Source: Nocardioides rotundus
GTDB taxonomy: Bacteria > Actinomycetota > Actinomycetes > Propionibacteriales > Nocardioidaceae
NCBI RefSeq assembly: GCF_019931675.1
Contig: NZ_CP082922.1
Span: 3,301,001 to 3,365,000, forward strand
DNA: 64,000 nucleotides
Direction of reading: 5' to 3'
Below the pieces are notes generated by a model. That model saw only the letters and a program-made list of their open reading frames with translations, was not told the DNA's origin and searched no databases. Every line of letters begins with the position of its first letter. Position 1 is the stretch's first letter. This document shows positions 25,859-34,619 of this stretch, piece by piece. The translations under genes and the position numbers were made by a program.

Positions 25859-26965
25859 TCAGCGGGAGAAGGGCGAGGGCCGGTCGCGCAGCAGGGAGTA
25901 GAGGTTCTGCTGGATGCTCTCGCGCACCTGGTCGGTCACGTCGAAGACCAGCATCGGGTCGTCGGCCGCGCCCTCCTCGAACTCGTCGGTGCGGATCGGC
26001 TCGCCGAACTCCAGGATCCACTTCGACGGCAGCGGCACCATGCCCAGCGGCCCGAGCCAGGGGAAGAACGGCGTGATCGGGATGTAGGGCACCCCCAGCA
26101 GCCGCGCCAGCGCGGGGACGTTCCCGACAAGGGGATAGATCTCCTCGGCGCCGACGACGGAGAGCGGGAGGATGGGTACGCCGGTGCGCACGGCCGCGGA
26201 CACGAAGCCGCCGCGGCCGAAGCGCTGGAGCCGGTAGCGCTCGGAGAACGGCTTGCCGATCCCCTTGAAGCCCTCGGGCCACACGCCGACCAGCTCGCCC
26301 TCGCGCAGCATCCGCTCGGCGTCCTCGTTGCAGGCCAGCGTGGCGCCGGTCCGCCGCGCCACCGCGCTGACCACGGGCAGCCGGAAGACCAGGTCGGCCC
26401 CGAGCGGTCGGAGGAACCGGCCGGCGTAGCGATGGGCGGCGTACATCGTCACCAGGCCGTCCATCGGGACGGTCCCGGAGTGGTTGGAGACCACCAGCGC
26501 GCCGCCGGTGTCGGGGATGTTCTCGATCCCACGGACCTCCAGGCGGAACCAGCGCTCGGCGATCGGCCGGATCGCCGCGAGCGCGAACCGCTCGGTGAGC
26601 TCGGCGTCGAAGCCGAAGGAGTCGACGGTGTAGTCGCCCTCGAGCCGACGCCGGACGAAGGCGAGGACCTGGGCCAGCCGGGACTCCCAGTCCTCGCCGA
26701 AGACCTCGCGGGCCGCGCCGGTGATCGCGGCGAGCCACTCGCCGACCGGGATCCCGCCGTCGGGGACCCGGTCCTCGGTGCGGGCGGCCGGCCGGTCGGC
26801 CTGCGGAGGAGCCTCCGCCCTCGGGGCGTCGGCCTTCTTCGCAGCCGGCTTGGCGCTCGCCTTCCCCCCGGCCAGGCCGCGCGAGGAGGAGGACGGCTTC
26901 CGCTTGCCGGTGCCGCGACCGGGGCGGCCGTGCGTGCCCAGCGGGATCACCTCGGCGTCAGCCAC
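25859..26965 (-). CDS. lysophospholipid acyltransferase family protein (PlsC-like)
   Basis: 368 residues. The acyltransferase motifs are NHSGTVPMDGLVTMY (H-x4-D) and LVGVWPEGFKGIGKPFS (PEG), with a charged N-terminal region of about 70 residues rich in Lys/Ala. Substrate probably a lysophosphatidate or glycolipid, not determined. The GTG at 26965 overlaps the end of the epimerase gene by eight bases, so they are coupled. It is convergent with the anti-sigma gene. Confidence 0.85.
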   Translation of the reverse strand: MADAEVIPLGTHGRPGRGTGKRKPSSSSRGLAGGKASAKPAAKKADAPRAEAPPQADRPAARTEDRVPDGGIPVGEWLAAITGAAREVFGEDWESRLAQVLAFVRRRLEGDYTVDSFGFDAELTERFALAAIRPIAERWFRLEVRGIENIPDTGGALVVSNHSGTVPMDGLVTMYAAHRYAGRFLRPLGADLVFRLPVVSAVARRTGATLACNEDAERMLREGELVGVWPEGFKGIGKPFSERYRLQRFGRGGFVSAAVRTGVPILPLSVVGAEEIYPLVGNVPALARLLGVPYIPITPFFPWLGPLGMVPLPSKWILEFGEPIRTDEFEEGAADDPMLVFDVTDQVRESIQQNLYSLLRDRPSPFSR

Positions 26966-27986
26966 GGCGCACCCCCGCCGCCTGCAGGCCCGAGGCGAGG
27001 CCGCCGATCACCCGGTCGGCCGGGCGCGCCGCCGGCGCGACGCTGTTGGCGAACTCCGCGAACGCCTCGGCGGTGGTGTAGTCCGGCTCGAAGCCGAGCT
27101 CGTCGCGCATCTTGGTGGTGTCGATGCCGCGACCGAAGGTGAGGTAGGCGATCTGCTCGGGGGAGAAGTCGGCCATGCGCGCCTTCTTCAACGCCGTGCC
27201 CAGCCCGCCGACCGCGGGCCCCGGCATCGGCATGGCCACCCGGCCCATCCGGCGGATCGCCTGGGAGAGCATCAGGGTGCCGTCGCCCGCGACGTTGAAC
27301 GTGCCGTGCGCGCCGGACTGCACCGAGTGCACCAGGACGCGCATCAGGTCGTCCTCGTGCAGGAACTGCAGCCGCGGGTCGAAGCCGAAGACGGTCGGGA
27401 TCACCGGCAGCCGGAAGTACGACGTCATCGGGGACTCGACGTGCGCGCCGATCACGTTGGCGCAGCGCAGCAGGGTGATGCCGACGTCGGGGCGGCGCCG
27501 CGCGAAGCCGCGGACGTAGCCCTCGACCTCGTAGACGTCCTTGGCGTAGCCCGCGCGCGGGACCGAGCGCGGCTGCATGTCCTCGGTGAACATCGCCGGG
27601 TCGCGGCTGCTCGCGCCGTAGAAGGTGCCGGTGGACTTCACCACCAGGTGCTTGACCGACGCGGACTTCTGACAGGCGGCGAGCAGCTGCATCGTCCCGA
27701 TGACGTTGAGCTCCTTCATCGTGTTCCGCCCACCGACGCGGCCGGGGGTGGCGATGACGCTCATGTGGACGACGGTGTCGACGTCCTCCTTGGCCAGCAC
27801 CTTGGCGATGACCGGGGTGCGGATGTCGGCCCGCACGAAGGAGACGTCGCCGATGTCCCCGCGCGGAGGGACGACGTCCACGCCGATGACCTTCTCCACG
27901 CCGGGCTGGCCGGCGATGTAGCGGGCGGCGCGCCGACCGAGGTCACGGGAGATCCCCGTGACCAGGACGACACCCCCGCCAGCCAT
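26958..27986 (-). CDS. NAD-dependent epimerase/dehydratase (extended SDR)
   Basis: 342 residues. N-terminal Rossmann motif VVLVTGISRDLGRRAARYIA, then VDTVVHMSVIATPG, LVVKSTGTFYGAS and RAGYAKDVYEVEGYVRGF, where the usual YxxxK is replaced by a shifted Y/K arrangement. It acts on a nucleotide sugar or similar; substrate unknown. It is coupled to the acyltransferase downstream. A protein of this kind follows the bldN region in streptomycetes as I recall, so it belongs to a conserved block. Confidence 0.82.
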   Translation of the reverse strand: MAGGGVVLVTGISRDLGRRAARYIAGQPGVEKVIGVDVVPPRGDIGDVSFVRADIRTPVIAKVLAKEDVDTVVHMSVIATPGRVGGRNTMKELNVIGTMQLLAACQKSASVKHLVVKSTGTFYGASSRDPAMFTEDMQPRSVPRAGYAKDVYEVEGYVRGFARRRPDVGITLLRCANVIGAHVESPMTSYFRLPVIPTVFGFDPRLQFLHEDDLMRVLVHSVQSGAHGTFNVAGDGTLMLSQAIRRMGRVAMPMPGPAVGGLGTALKKARMADFSPEQIAYLTFGRGIDTTKMRDELGFEPDYTTAEAFAEFANSVAPAARPADRVIGGLASGLQAAGVRRG

Positions 27987-28011
27987 CGCGAACGCCTCCC
28001 TGCGCCGAGGC

Positions 28012-28113
28012 CTACTTGCCGAGCTTGCGGCGCTGGACGCGCGTCTTCTTCAGCAGCTTGCGGTGCTTCTTCTTGGCCATGCGCTTGCGGCGCTTCTTGA
28101 TGACGGAGCCCAC
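28012..28113 (-). CDS. 30S ribosomal protein bS22 (AURKAIP1/COX24 domain)
   Basis: 33 residues: GTG 28113 to TAG 28012-28014. The product is almost all Lys/Arg ([20 protein letters not shown], then a [12 protein letters not shown] end). This is the small basic actinobacterial ribosomal protein with the AURKAIP1/COX24 signature KKRRKRMxKKKHRK. AAAGGTG is a good ribosome site seven bases before the GTG. It lies 25 bases upstream of the epimerase gene. Confidence 0.92.
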   Translation of the reverse strand: MGSVIKKRRKRMAKKKHRKLLKKTRVQRRKLGK

Positions 28114-28223
28114 GGGTCACCTTTCGAGAATCGGGGGCCGGCCGGTCGGCCGGTCGCGCCAGCCTAGCCGGGCCCCGTCTGCAGCGGGAATCCGGAGCAC
28201 TCCGCGGACACCGGGGCGAGGCG

Positions 28224-28433
28224 TCAGCCGGCGCTGTAGAAGGACTTGCGCAGGTAGTCGTGCACGTCCTCCTCGGTCACCCGGAAGGAGCGGCCGACGC
28301 GGACCGCCGGGAGCTCCCCGCTGTGCACGAGGCGATAGACCGTCATCTTGGAGACCCGCATCATCGCGGCCACCTCGGCCACGGTGAGGAACTTCGGGTC
28401 GTTGACGTCCTGAGGGGACTGCTGGTCAGTCAT
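28224..28433 (-). CDS. BldC-like MerR/excisionase-type DNA-binding protein
   Basis: 69 residues: FLTVAEVAAMMRVSKMTVYR then LVHSGELPAVRVGRSFRVTE, the single winged-helix of BldC and related helix-turn-helix 17 proteins. It binds DNA cooperatively as direct repeats in relatives. The ATG at 28433 gives the family length; a GTG at 28463 would add ten residues (MPRKKDGAPP) and has GGGGAAG 14 bases upstream, so the start is not certain. It sits just upstream of bS22, a neighbourhood shared with Streptomyces. Confidence 0.85.
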   Translation of the reverse strand: MTDQQSPQDVNDPKFLTVAEVAAMMRVSKMTVYRLVHSGELPAVRVGRSFRVTEEDVHDYLRKSFYSAG

Positions 28434-28609
28434 GGGAGGCGCACCGTCCTTCTTGCGTGGCACGCCACCGGCTTCCCCATCCGGTGAGATTCATGCACGC
28501 CAGAGTTGAGGATAGGGCTGCTGTGACTCCTGGGGAAGGACTTCTCCCAAGAAATCCAACAAGTGCGGCGTGTCGGGTTGATTTGTTGTTCTTTGGTATG
28601 ACCTGAGGG

Positions 28610-29809
28610 TCAGGGCAGCGGGTCCAGCCCGTGGAACGGGAACACCTCGTTCCGCGTCGCCATCACCGCCCGGTCCAGCCAGGTGTCGGGGTCGTACCCG
28701 TCGGCCCAGTCCCGCCACTGCGGCGTCCGGCCGTCGGTCATCCGGAACGGCGGGGTGTGGTCCAACTGCTCCCGAACGTACTCCCGCCAGCCTGAGGGCG
28801 TCTCGGTCGCGGGGTCAAGGGGGGCGCCCGCGACGATCGCGAGCAGGTGGGCCCACGCCCGCGGCACCACGTCGATGATCGCGTAGCCGCCGCCCCCGGT
28901 CGCGACCCAGCGGCCCCCGGCGACCTCATGGGCGAGCTCGTGCAGCGTCTGGTACGCCGCGCGCTGGCCGTCCACGCTCAGCATCATGTGGGCCAGCGGG
29001 TCCTCCATGTGGGAGTCGCAGCCGTGCTGGGTGACCAGCACCTCCGGCTCGAAGGCCCGCAGCAGCGGGGGCACGACGGCATGGAAGGCGCGCAGCCAGC
29101 CCGGGTCCGACGTACCCGGCGGGAGCGCCACGTTCACCGCGCTCCCCCTCGCGTCCGGGCCGCCCACGTCCTGGGGGAACCCGGTCCCGGGGAAGAGCAG
29201 CTGGCCGGTCTCGTGCAGGGAGATGGTGAGCACCCGCGGGTCGTCGTAGAAGATCCGCTCCACCCCGTCGCCGTGGTGGACGTCGACGTCGACGTAGGCG
29301 ACCCGCTCCGCGCCCTGGTCGAGCAGGCTCTGGATGCCCACGGCGATGTCGTTGTAGATGCAGAAGCCGCTGGAGGTGTTCGGCATCGCGTGATGCAGGC
29401 CGCCGGCGATGTTGGCCGCGTGCAGCGACTCCCCGCTCCACACCTGGCGGAACGCCTCGACACTGGCCCCGACCACGTGGGCGGCCGCGCGGTGCATGTC
29501 CTTGAAGACCGGGTTGTCCTCCGAGCCGAGGCCGTGCGCGAGGTCGATGTGCCCGGGGATCGTGCCGCACTCGGTGACCGCGCGGATCAGCTCCGGCGTG
29601 TGGACGGTGGCGATGGTCTCCTCGTCGGCCACCGGCGCCGGCACCGTGCGCAGCCGGCCCTCGTCCAGGATCCCGAGCTCCTCGGCCAGGCGCATCGTCA
29701 GGTCCACCCGGATCGGCGACATCGGGTGCCCGGGGCCGAAGTCGTACTCCGTCAGGGTCTTGTCGAAGACGACCGTGGACGGACCGTCGCAGTCCTGCGC
29801 TGGCTCCAT
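28610..29809 (-). CDS. acuC: AcuC-like histone deacetylase superfamily protein
   Basis: 399 residues. Zn-hydrolase motifs: IAGGLHHAMPNTSSGFCIYN, VAYVDVDVHHGDGVERIFYD and VTQHGCDSHMEDPLAHM, with the metal-binding DVDVHH and the active-site histidine pair. AcuC deacetylates lysines, notably on acetyl-CoA synthetase in Bacillus; other substrates are possible. The ATG at 29809 has a TAGCCT box eight bases upstream, so it may be leaderless. It is divergent from the HAD gene. Confidence 0.88.
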   Translation of the reverse strand: MEPAQDCDGPSTVVFDKTLTEYDFGPGHPMSPIRVDLTMRLAEELGILDEGRLRTVPAPVADEETIATVHTPELIRAVTECGTIPGHIDLAHGLGSEDNPVFKDMHRAAAHVVGASVEAFRQVWSGESLHAANIAGGLHHAMPNTSSGFCIYNDIAVGIQSLLDQGAERVAYVDVDVHHGDGVERIFYDDPRVLTISLHETGQLLFPGTGFPQDVGGPDARGSAVNVALPPGTSDPGWLRAFHAVVPPLLRAFEPEVLVTQHGCDSHMEDPLAHMMLSVDGQRAAYQTLHELAHEVAGGRWVATGGGGYAIIDVVPRAWAHLLAIVAGAPLDPATETPSGWREYVREQLDHTPPFRMTDGRTPQWRDWADGYDPDTWLDRAVMATRNEVFPFHGLDPLP

Positions 29810-29856
29810 GGTCCGGCAGGCTACCCCCGGCGGTCCTGTCGGTGCGGCGTGGTCAG

Positions 29857-30552
29857 ATGTCCCCCGTGATCCACGCCGTGCTCTTCGACCTCGACGACAC
29901 CCTGATGGACCACCAGGCCGCGGCCGATCGCGCGGTCGTGCACTGGGCGGCGTCGATGGGCCTCACCGAGGACCCCGAGGAGCTGGCCGCCCGCTGGACG
30001 AGCGTGTCCAACCGGCACTACGCCCGCTACCAGCGCCGGGAGCTGAGCGTGCACGAGCAGCAGCGGGCGCGGGTGCGCGAGTTCCTCCCGCACGTGGACC
30101 TGCGGGCCGACCCGGACGCCCAGGCAGCCTTCGACGCCTACGTCACGCTCTACCGCTCGGCCTGGACCGCCTTCCCCGACGCCGGGTCCGCCCTCCGCCG
30201 GGCTCGCGCGGCCGGGCTGCGGGTCGGCGTGCTCACCAACGGCGAGGACGCGGTGCAGCGCGCCAAGGCCGCCCGCGGGCGGCTGGACGGGCTTGTCGAC
30301 GCCTTCGTCGCCTCCTCGACGCTGCCGTGGTCCAAGCCGGACGCGCGGGCATTCCACGCCGCCTGCGAGCTCCTCGGCAGTGAGCCGGAGGGCACGCTGA
30401 TGGTCGGCGACTCCCTGCCCGTCGACGTCCTCGGCGCCCGCGCGGCCGGCCTGCCCGCGCTGCTCGTGGACCGCTTCGACCGCCACCGGGAGGCCGACCT
30501 GCGCGGCGCCGTCCGCGTGCGCTCGCTGGCCGAGATCGCCTTCACCCGCTGA
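29857..30552 (+). CDS. HAD family hydrolase
   Basis: 231 residues. HAD motif I AVLFDLDDTLMDHQAA, motif II LRVGVLTNGEDAVQ, motif III WSKPDARAFHAACELL and motif IV LMVGDSLPVDVLGARAAGLP; helical cap between I and II. It resembles the YjjG/haloacid dehalogenase-like group of phosphatases (nucleotide or sugar phosphates). ATG 29857 is chosen; a GTG at 29866 is also possible. Convergent with proC. Confidence 0.85.
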   Translation: MSPVIHAVLFDLDDTLMDHQAAADRAVVHWAASMGLTEDPEELAARWTSVSNRHYARYQRRELSVHEQQRARVREFLPHVDLRADPDAQAAFDAYVTLYRSAWTAFPDAGSALRRARAAGLRVGVLTNGEDAVQRAKAARGRLDGLVDAFVASSTLPWSKPDARAFHAACELLGSEPEGTLMVGDSLPVDVLGARAAGLPALLVDRFDRHREADLRGAVRVRSLAEIAFTR

Positions 30553-30564
30553 GCGGGTCGCGGC

Positions 30565-31374
30565 TCACTGCCCCTCGGCGAGCTCCCGAGATCGGTCCCG
30601 CGCGGCCTCCAGCGCGGCGAGGAACGCGGCGCGGACCTTGTGCACCTCCAGCTCGCGGAGGGCCGCCGCGGTGGTGCCTCCCGGGGAGGTGACCTGCTCG
30701 CGCAGCACGACCGGGTGGTCGCCGGTCTCCCGGATCATCTTCGCCGAGCCGACCACGGTCTGGACGACCAGCTCGGTCGCGGTCGCCCGCGGCAGCCCGA
30801 GGTGCACGCCGGCCTCGATCATCGACTCGATGACGAAGAAGAGGTACGCCGGCCCGGAGCCGCTGATCGCGGTCACCGCGTCCTGCTGCCGCTCCGGGAC
30901 CCGCAGCACCCGGCCCACCGAGGCCATCAGCGCCTCCGCCTCGGCCAGGTGCCGGTCGTCGCAGTGCGAGCCGGGCGAGATCGTGGCCATGCCCTCGTCG
31001 ACCAGCGCGGGGGTGTTCGGCATGACCCGGACCACCGCCACGCCCTCGGGCACGCGGGACTCGATGAAGGCGGTGGTGATGCCGGCGGCCAGGCTGACGA
31101 CGAGCTGGCCCGGCCGCAGCTCGGGTGCGATCTCGGCGAGCAGGTCGCCCATGTCCTGGGGCTTGACCACGATCGCCACGGTCTCGGCCTTGCGGGCCGC
31201 CTCGGCGTTGGAGAGCACGGCGACGCCGTACCTCTCCTCCAGCTCCTGCGCGCGCTCGCGGCGCTTCTCCCCCACCACGAGGTGGTCCACGCGACGACCG
31301 GCGCGGACCAGGCCGGAGAGCAGGGTCTCGCCCATCACGCCGGCACCGAGGATCGCGGTGGTCATCGCGCTCAC
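30565..31374 (-). CDS. proC: pyrroline-5-carboxylate reductase (ProC)
   Basis: About 266-269 residues; last step of proline synthesis. N-terminal MTTAILGAGVMGETLLSGLV dinucleotide motif; VVSLAAGITTAFIE, VRVMPNTPALVDEGMATISP, and the C-terminal signature SGSGPAYLFFVIESMIEAGV with EQVTSPGGTTAAAL. The start is ATG 31365 or GTG 31374; the second would touch the proline dehydrogenase stop. It lies directly behind the gene that degrades proline, so the two may form a cycle or respond to one signal. Confidence 0.93.
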   Translation of the reverse strand: MSAMTTAILGAGVMGETLLSGLVRAGRRVDHLVVGEKRRERAQELEERYGVAVLSNAEAARKAETVAIVVKPQDMGDLLAEIAPELRPGQLVVSLAAGITTAFIESRVPEGVAVVRVMPNTPALVDEGMATISPGSHCDDRHLAEAEALMASVGRVLRVPERQQDAVTAISGSGPAYLFFVIESMIEAGVHLGLPRATATELVVQTVVGSAKMIRETGDHPVVLREQVTSPGGTTAAALRELEVHKVRAAFLAALEAARDRSRELAEGQ

Positions 31375-32310
31375 CTACTTCTTGGAGACCAGGGACTTGA
31401 GGAAGAACGACAGGTTCTGCGGCCGCTCGGCGAGCCGGCGCATGAGGTAGCCGTACCACTCCTGACCGTACGGCACGTAGACGCGCACCGTCTCGCCGTT
31501 CTCGGCCAGCCGCTTCTGCTCCTCGGGCCGGATGCCGTAGAGCATCTGGAACTCATAGGTCCCCTGCTCGCGACCGAGGCTGCCGACCAGCGAGGTGGCG
31601 ATCTCGATCATCCGCGGGTCGTGGGTGGCGATCATCGGGTAGCCGGGGCCCCCGAGCAGCACCTTCAGGCAGCGGACGTAGGAGCGGTCAACGTCCACCT
31701 TGTCCTGGTAGGCGACCTCCTCCGGCTCGTTGTAGGCGCCCTTGCACAGCCGCACCCGCGAGCCCTCCTGGGCCAGTGCGCGACAGTCCGCCTCGGTGCG
31801 GTGGAGGTAGGCCTGCAGCACCGCGCCGGTCTCGGGGAAGTCCTGCCGCAGCTCGCGCAGGATGCCCAGGGTGGAGTCGGTCGTGGTGTGGTCCTCCATG
31901 TCCAAGGTGACCGTGGTGCCGGCGTTGCTGGCCGCGCGGCAGATGGTCCGCGCATGCTCCAGGGCGACCCGCTCGCCCTCCCCCGGCAGCATCTGGCCGA
32001 CCGCCGAGAGCTTCACCGAGACCTCCGCGCTCCCTGCCAGGTCGCGAGCCGCGAGCGCCTCCAGGAGCTCGACGTAGGCCGCGGCCGTCGCGTCGGCCCG
32101 GGCCCGGTCCAGGGTGTCCTCGCCGAGGAAGTCCAGGGTCACCGTCAGGCCGTCGGCGACCAGGCCCGCGGTCGCGTCCACCGCGGCCTGCGTGGTCTCG
32201 CCGGGCACGTAGCTGTGCACGATCCCCGAGGAGACGGGCATCGTGGACACGACGTTCTTGATCGCGCCGCTGCGAGAGAGCATCAGCAGGGGTTGCCGGA
32301 GCAGGGACAT
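31375..32310 (-). CDS. proline dehydrogenase (PRODH/PutA-like, single domain)
   Basis: 311 residues. FAD-dependent oxidation of proline to pyrroline-5-carboxylate at the membrane. Motifs: VSVKLSAVGQMLPGEGER, LDMEDHTTTDSTLGI, VLQAYLHRTEADC, RLCKGAYNEPEEVAY and FQMLYGIRPEEQ. The size matches the monofunctional actinobacterial PRODH; no P5C dehydrogenase lies beside it. The ATG at 32310 has GGAGG upstream, and TAGCCT at about 32343-32348 could be its -10. It is followed at once by proC. Confidence 0.9.
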   Translation of the reverse strand: MSLLRQPLLMLSRSGAIKNVVSTMPVSSGIVHSYVPGETTQAAVDATAGLVADGLTVTLDFLGEDTLDRARADATAAAYVELLEALAARDLAGSAEVSVKLSAVGQMLPGEGERVALEHARTICRAASNAGTTVTLDMEDHTTTDSTLGILRELRQDFPETGAVLQAYLHRTEADCRALAQEGSRVRLCKGAYNEPEEVAYQDKVDVDRSYVRCLKVLLGGPGYPMIATHDPRMIEIATSLVGSLGREQGTYEFQMLYGIRPEEQKRLAENGETVRVYVPYGQEWYGYLMRRLAERPQNLSFFLKSLVSKK

Positions 32311-32368
32311 GGGCCTCCGATCGCAGGATTGTTGAGCTATCAGGCTAGCCCTCGGCCCGACTGCGCCC

Positions 32369-33106
32369 TCAGGCGGTACGGCGCCTCAGCGTCGCCGCAC
32401 CGAGCACGAGCGCGGCCGCGATGAACGCCGCGATGACGCCGGTGTCCCGCCACACCTCCCCAGTGGTGTCGAAGGCGGCCAGGTGCTTCATCGCGTCCAC
32501 GGCGTAGGACAGCGGCAGCACGTCGCTGATCGCCTCCAGGACCGCGGGCAGCCGGTCGCGCGGGACGAGCAGGCCGCACAGCAGCATCTGCGGCACGACC
32601 ACGGCGGGCATGAACTGCACGGCCTGGAACTCGGTGCTGGCGAACGCGCTGAGGAACAGCCCGAGCGTTGCGCCGAGCACCGCGTCGGCGACCGCGACCA
32701 CGGTGAGCAGCCAGACCGGACCCACCAGGTCCATCCCGAGCAGGCCGACGCTGACCGCCACCGCCAGGCCGGACTGGATCGCGGCGAGCAGCCCGAAGGC
32801 CAGGGCGTAGCCGATCAGCAGGTCCAGCTTGCCCATCGGCAGCACCAGCAGCCGTTCGAGCGTCCCGCTGGAGCGCTCGCGCAGCGTGGTCACGCTGGTC
32901 ACCAGGAACATGATGAAGAACGGGAACAGCGCCAGCAGCGCGGGCGCCACACTGTCGAAGACCTGCGCCGGGGAGTCCTGGAAGATCCACCACAGCAGGG
33001 TCATCAACAGGGTCGGGAGCAGCAGGAGCATCGCGGCGGTGCGGCGGTCCCGGCGGATCTGGGTGAGCACGCGGCCGGCGACCGCGAGCGTGATGCGGGG
33101 GCTCAT
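32369..33106 (-). CDS. ABC-2 type transporter permease
   Basis: 245 residues with six membrane helices (AAMLLLLPTLLMTLLWWIF; LLALFPFFIMFLVTSVTTLR; LLIGYALAFGLLAAIQSGLA). The ABC-2 motif RERSSGTLERLLVLPM follows the second helix. It is an exporter subunit, substrate unknown, probably a drug or lipid. The ATG at 33106 overlaps the ATP-binding gene stop (ATGA). Confidence 0.88.
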   Translation of the reverse strand: MSPRITLAVAGRVLTQIRRDRRTAAMLLLLPTLLMTLLWWIFQDSPAQVFDSVAPALLALFPFFIMFLVTSVTTLRERSSGTLERLLVLPMGKLDLLIGYALAFGLLAAIQSGLAVAVSVGLLGMDLVGPVWLLTVVAVADAVLGATLGLFLSAFASTEFQAVQFMPAVVVPQMLLCGLLVPRDRLPAVLEAISDVLPLSYAVDAMKHLAAFDTTGEVWRDTGVIAAFIAAALVLGAATLRRRTA

Positions 33107-33843
33107 CGGGCACCCTCCCCTCCGGTGCCGGCATGGTCGCGGACCAGGGAAAGGAACGCGTGCTCGACGTCGCACGCTCCGGTCCGCTCGCGGATCGCGG
33201 CCGGCGACCCGTCGGCGATCAGCTCACCCTCGCGCATCAGCAGCAGCCGGTCGCAGCGCTCCGCCTCGTCCATGACATGGCTGGACACGACCACCACCGC
33301 GCCGCCCTCGGAGATCCGGTGGAAGACCGCCCAGAGCTCCTCGCGCAGGAGCGGGTCGAGGCCGACCGTCGGCTCGTCGAGGACCAGCAGGTCGGGCTCG
33401 CCAAGCAGGGCCACGGCCAGGCTCGCGCGGGAGCGCTGGCCGCCCGAGAGCCGGCCCACGACCTGGTCGGCGTGGTCGCCGAGGTCCACCGCGTCGACCA
33501 CCCGCTGCACGTCCGCGCGCGGGACGCCGAGCACGCGAGCGAAGAAGGCGAGGTTCTCGGCGACGGTGAGGTCGTCGTACACACTCGCCGCCTGGGTCAC
33601 GTAGCCGATCCGATCCCGCAGCGCCCGGCTCCCCGCCGGCTCGCCGAAGACCGTGACCGTGCCCGACGCGACGCGCTGCACGCCGACCAGGCAGCGCAGC
33701 AGGGTCGTCTTGCCGCCGCCGGACGGGCCGAGCAGCCCCACCACTCCGTCCGTGGGATCGAGGCTGAGGTCCAGCCCGGGCAGCACCTCCCGCCCGCCGC
33801 GCACGACGACCAGGTCGCTGATCTCGACCGCGTTTTTCATCAT
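33103..33843 (-). CDS. ABC transporter ATP-binding protein
   Basis: 246 residues. Walker A VVGLLGPSGGGKTTLLRCL, signature VGRLSGGQRSRASLAVAL, Walker B DLLVLDEPTVGLDPLLREEL and a switch histidine in VVVVSSHVMDEAERCD. It drives the ABC-2 permease next to it. Two ATG codons (33843 and 33840) begin the frame. There is no ribosome site, but a textbook promoter places the transcription start at the ATG, so the mRNA should be leaderless. A TetR gene is just upstream, likely its regulator. Confidence 0.9.
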   Translation of the reverse strand: MMKNAVEISDLVVVRGGREVLPGLDLSLDPTDGVVGLLGPSGGGKTTLLRCLVGVQRVASGTVTVFGEPAGSRALRDRIGYVTQAASVYDDLTVAENLAFFARVLGVPRADVQRVVDAVDLGDHADQVVGRLSGGQRSRASLAVALLGEPDLLVLDEPTVGLDPLLREELWAVFHRISEGGAVVVVSSHVMDEAERCDRLLLMREGELIADGSPAAIRERTGACDVEHAFLSLVRDHAGTGGEGAR

Positions 33844-33850
33844 GCGTTGA

Positions 33851-33879
33851 AATATGCCGCCGGTGCGGGTCCCTGTCAA
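33851..33879 (-). promoter_or_regulatory. sigma-70-type promoter of the ABC exporter operon
   Basis: On the minus strand: -35 TTGACA (33874-33879), 17-base spacer, -10 CATATT (33851-33856), then seven bases to the ATG. This is the best promoter match in the window. Confidence 0.75.
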
Positions 33880-33902
33880 CCCCCTCCGCGCCCGCGCCGC
33901 AC

Positions 33903-33980
33903 CAGCTGTCAAGCGGTGTTCCGGCATCTGGTGCGGTGTTCGGACAGCGCAGGAGATTCCCGAACACCGCTTTACAGCTG
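33903..33980. repeat. 22-base inverted repeat between tetR and the ABC exporter
   Basis: Arms 33903-33924 and 33959-33980 match at 20 of 22 positions (left arm CAGCTGTCAAGCGGTGTTCC plus GG). A third partial copy, GTGCGGTGTTCGG, lies between them at 33931-33943. It could be an operator for the adjacent TetR repressor, since it lies 60-140 bases upstream of the exporter ATG. It could also be a large hairpin ending the tetR transcript. Both roles are possible. Confidence 0.7.
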
Positions 33981-34028
33981 CGGGGGCCGGGCGGACTGGG
34001 CGGAGTGAGGCGGGAGGGAGTACGCCGG

Positions 34029-34619
34029 TCAGCCGAGGTCGCCGGTGAGGTAGCGCTGCAGCGTGGGCCCGATCGCCGCGACCACGGCGTCGGCCGGGAG
34101 CGAGGCGAGCGGCTCGACGGCCAGCAGGTAGCGCGCGACCACCAGCCCGAGGAGCTGGCTGGCGACCAGCGAGATGCGCTCCTCCTCGCGGTCGGGGGCG
34201 AGCGGCCCGAGCACGGGCCGGATGATGACGGGCAGGAAGCCCTCCCGGATCAGCTCCTGGCCGCCGGGGACCATGATCGAGCGGGCGGCGGCGAGCAGCC
34301 CCGGTTGCAGGCCGGGGTCGTCCCAGACACCGAGGAAGGCGGCGAGCAGCCGCTCCCCGGCGCCGTCCGGGCCGCCGGCGGCCACCGGCGCGAGCACCTC
34401 GCGCGGGTCGACCGGGAGCTCGACGGCGGCGAGGAAGAGCTGGTCCTTGGTGCCGAAGTAGTGGTGCACCAGGGCCGCGTCGACGCCGGCCGCCGAGGCG
34501 ACGCCGCGGACCGTCGTACCCGCGAAGCCCGAGGAGGCGAAGGACTCCCGGGCCGCCGCCAGGATCGCCGCCCGGGTGTCCGGCGACCCCGGGCGCCGCC
34601 CGCGACGGGCGCCGCTCAC
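34029..34619 (-). CDS. TetR family transcriptional regulator
   Basis: 196 residues. N-terminal helix-turn-helix: RAAILAAARESFASSGFAGT, then VRGVASAAGVDAALVHHYFG. The C-terminal half is helical and of the TetR_C type found in actinobacterial drug-responsive regulators. The GTG at 34619 overlaps the stop of the sugar isomerase gene (GTGA). It precedes the ABC-2 exporter in the same direction, with the inverted repeat between, so it probably represses that exporter. Ligand unknown. Confidence 0.87.
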   Translation of the reverse strand: MSGARRGRRPGSPDTRAAILAAARESFASSGFAGTTVRGVASAAGVDAALVHHYFGTKDQLFLAAVELPVDPREVLAPVAAGGPDGAGERLLAAFLGVWDDPGLQPGLLAAARSIMVPGGQELIREGFLPVIIRPVLGPLAPDREEERISLVASQLLGLVVARYLLAVEPLASLPADAVVAAIGPTLQRYLTGDLG

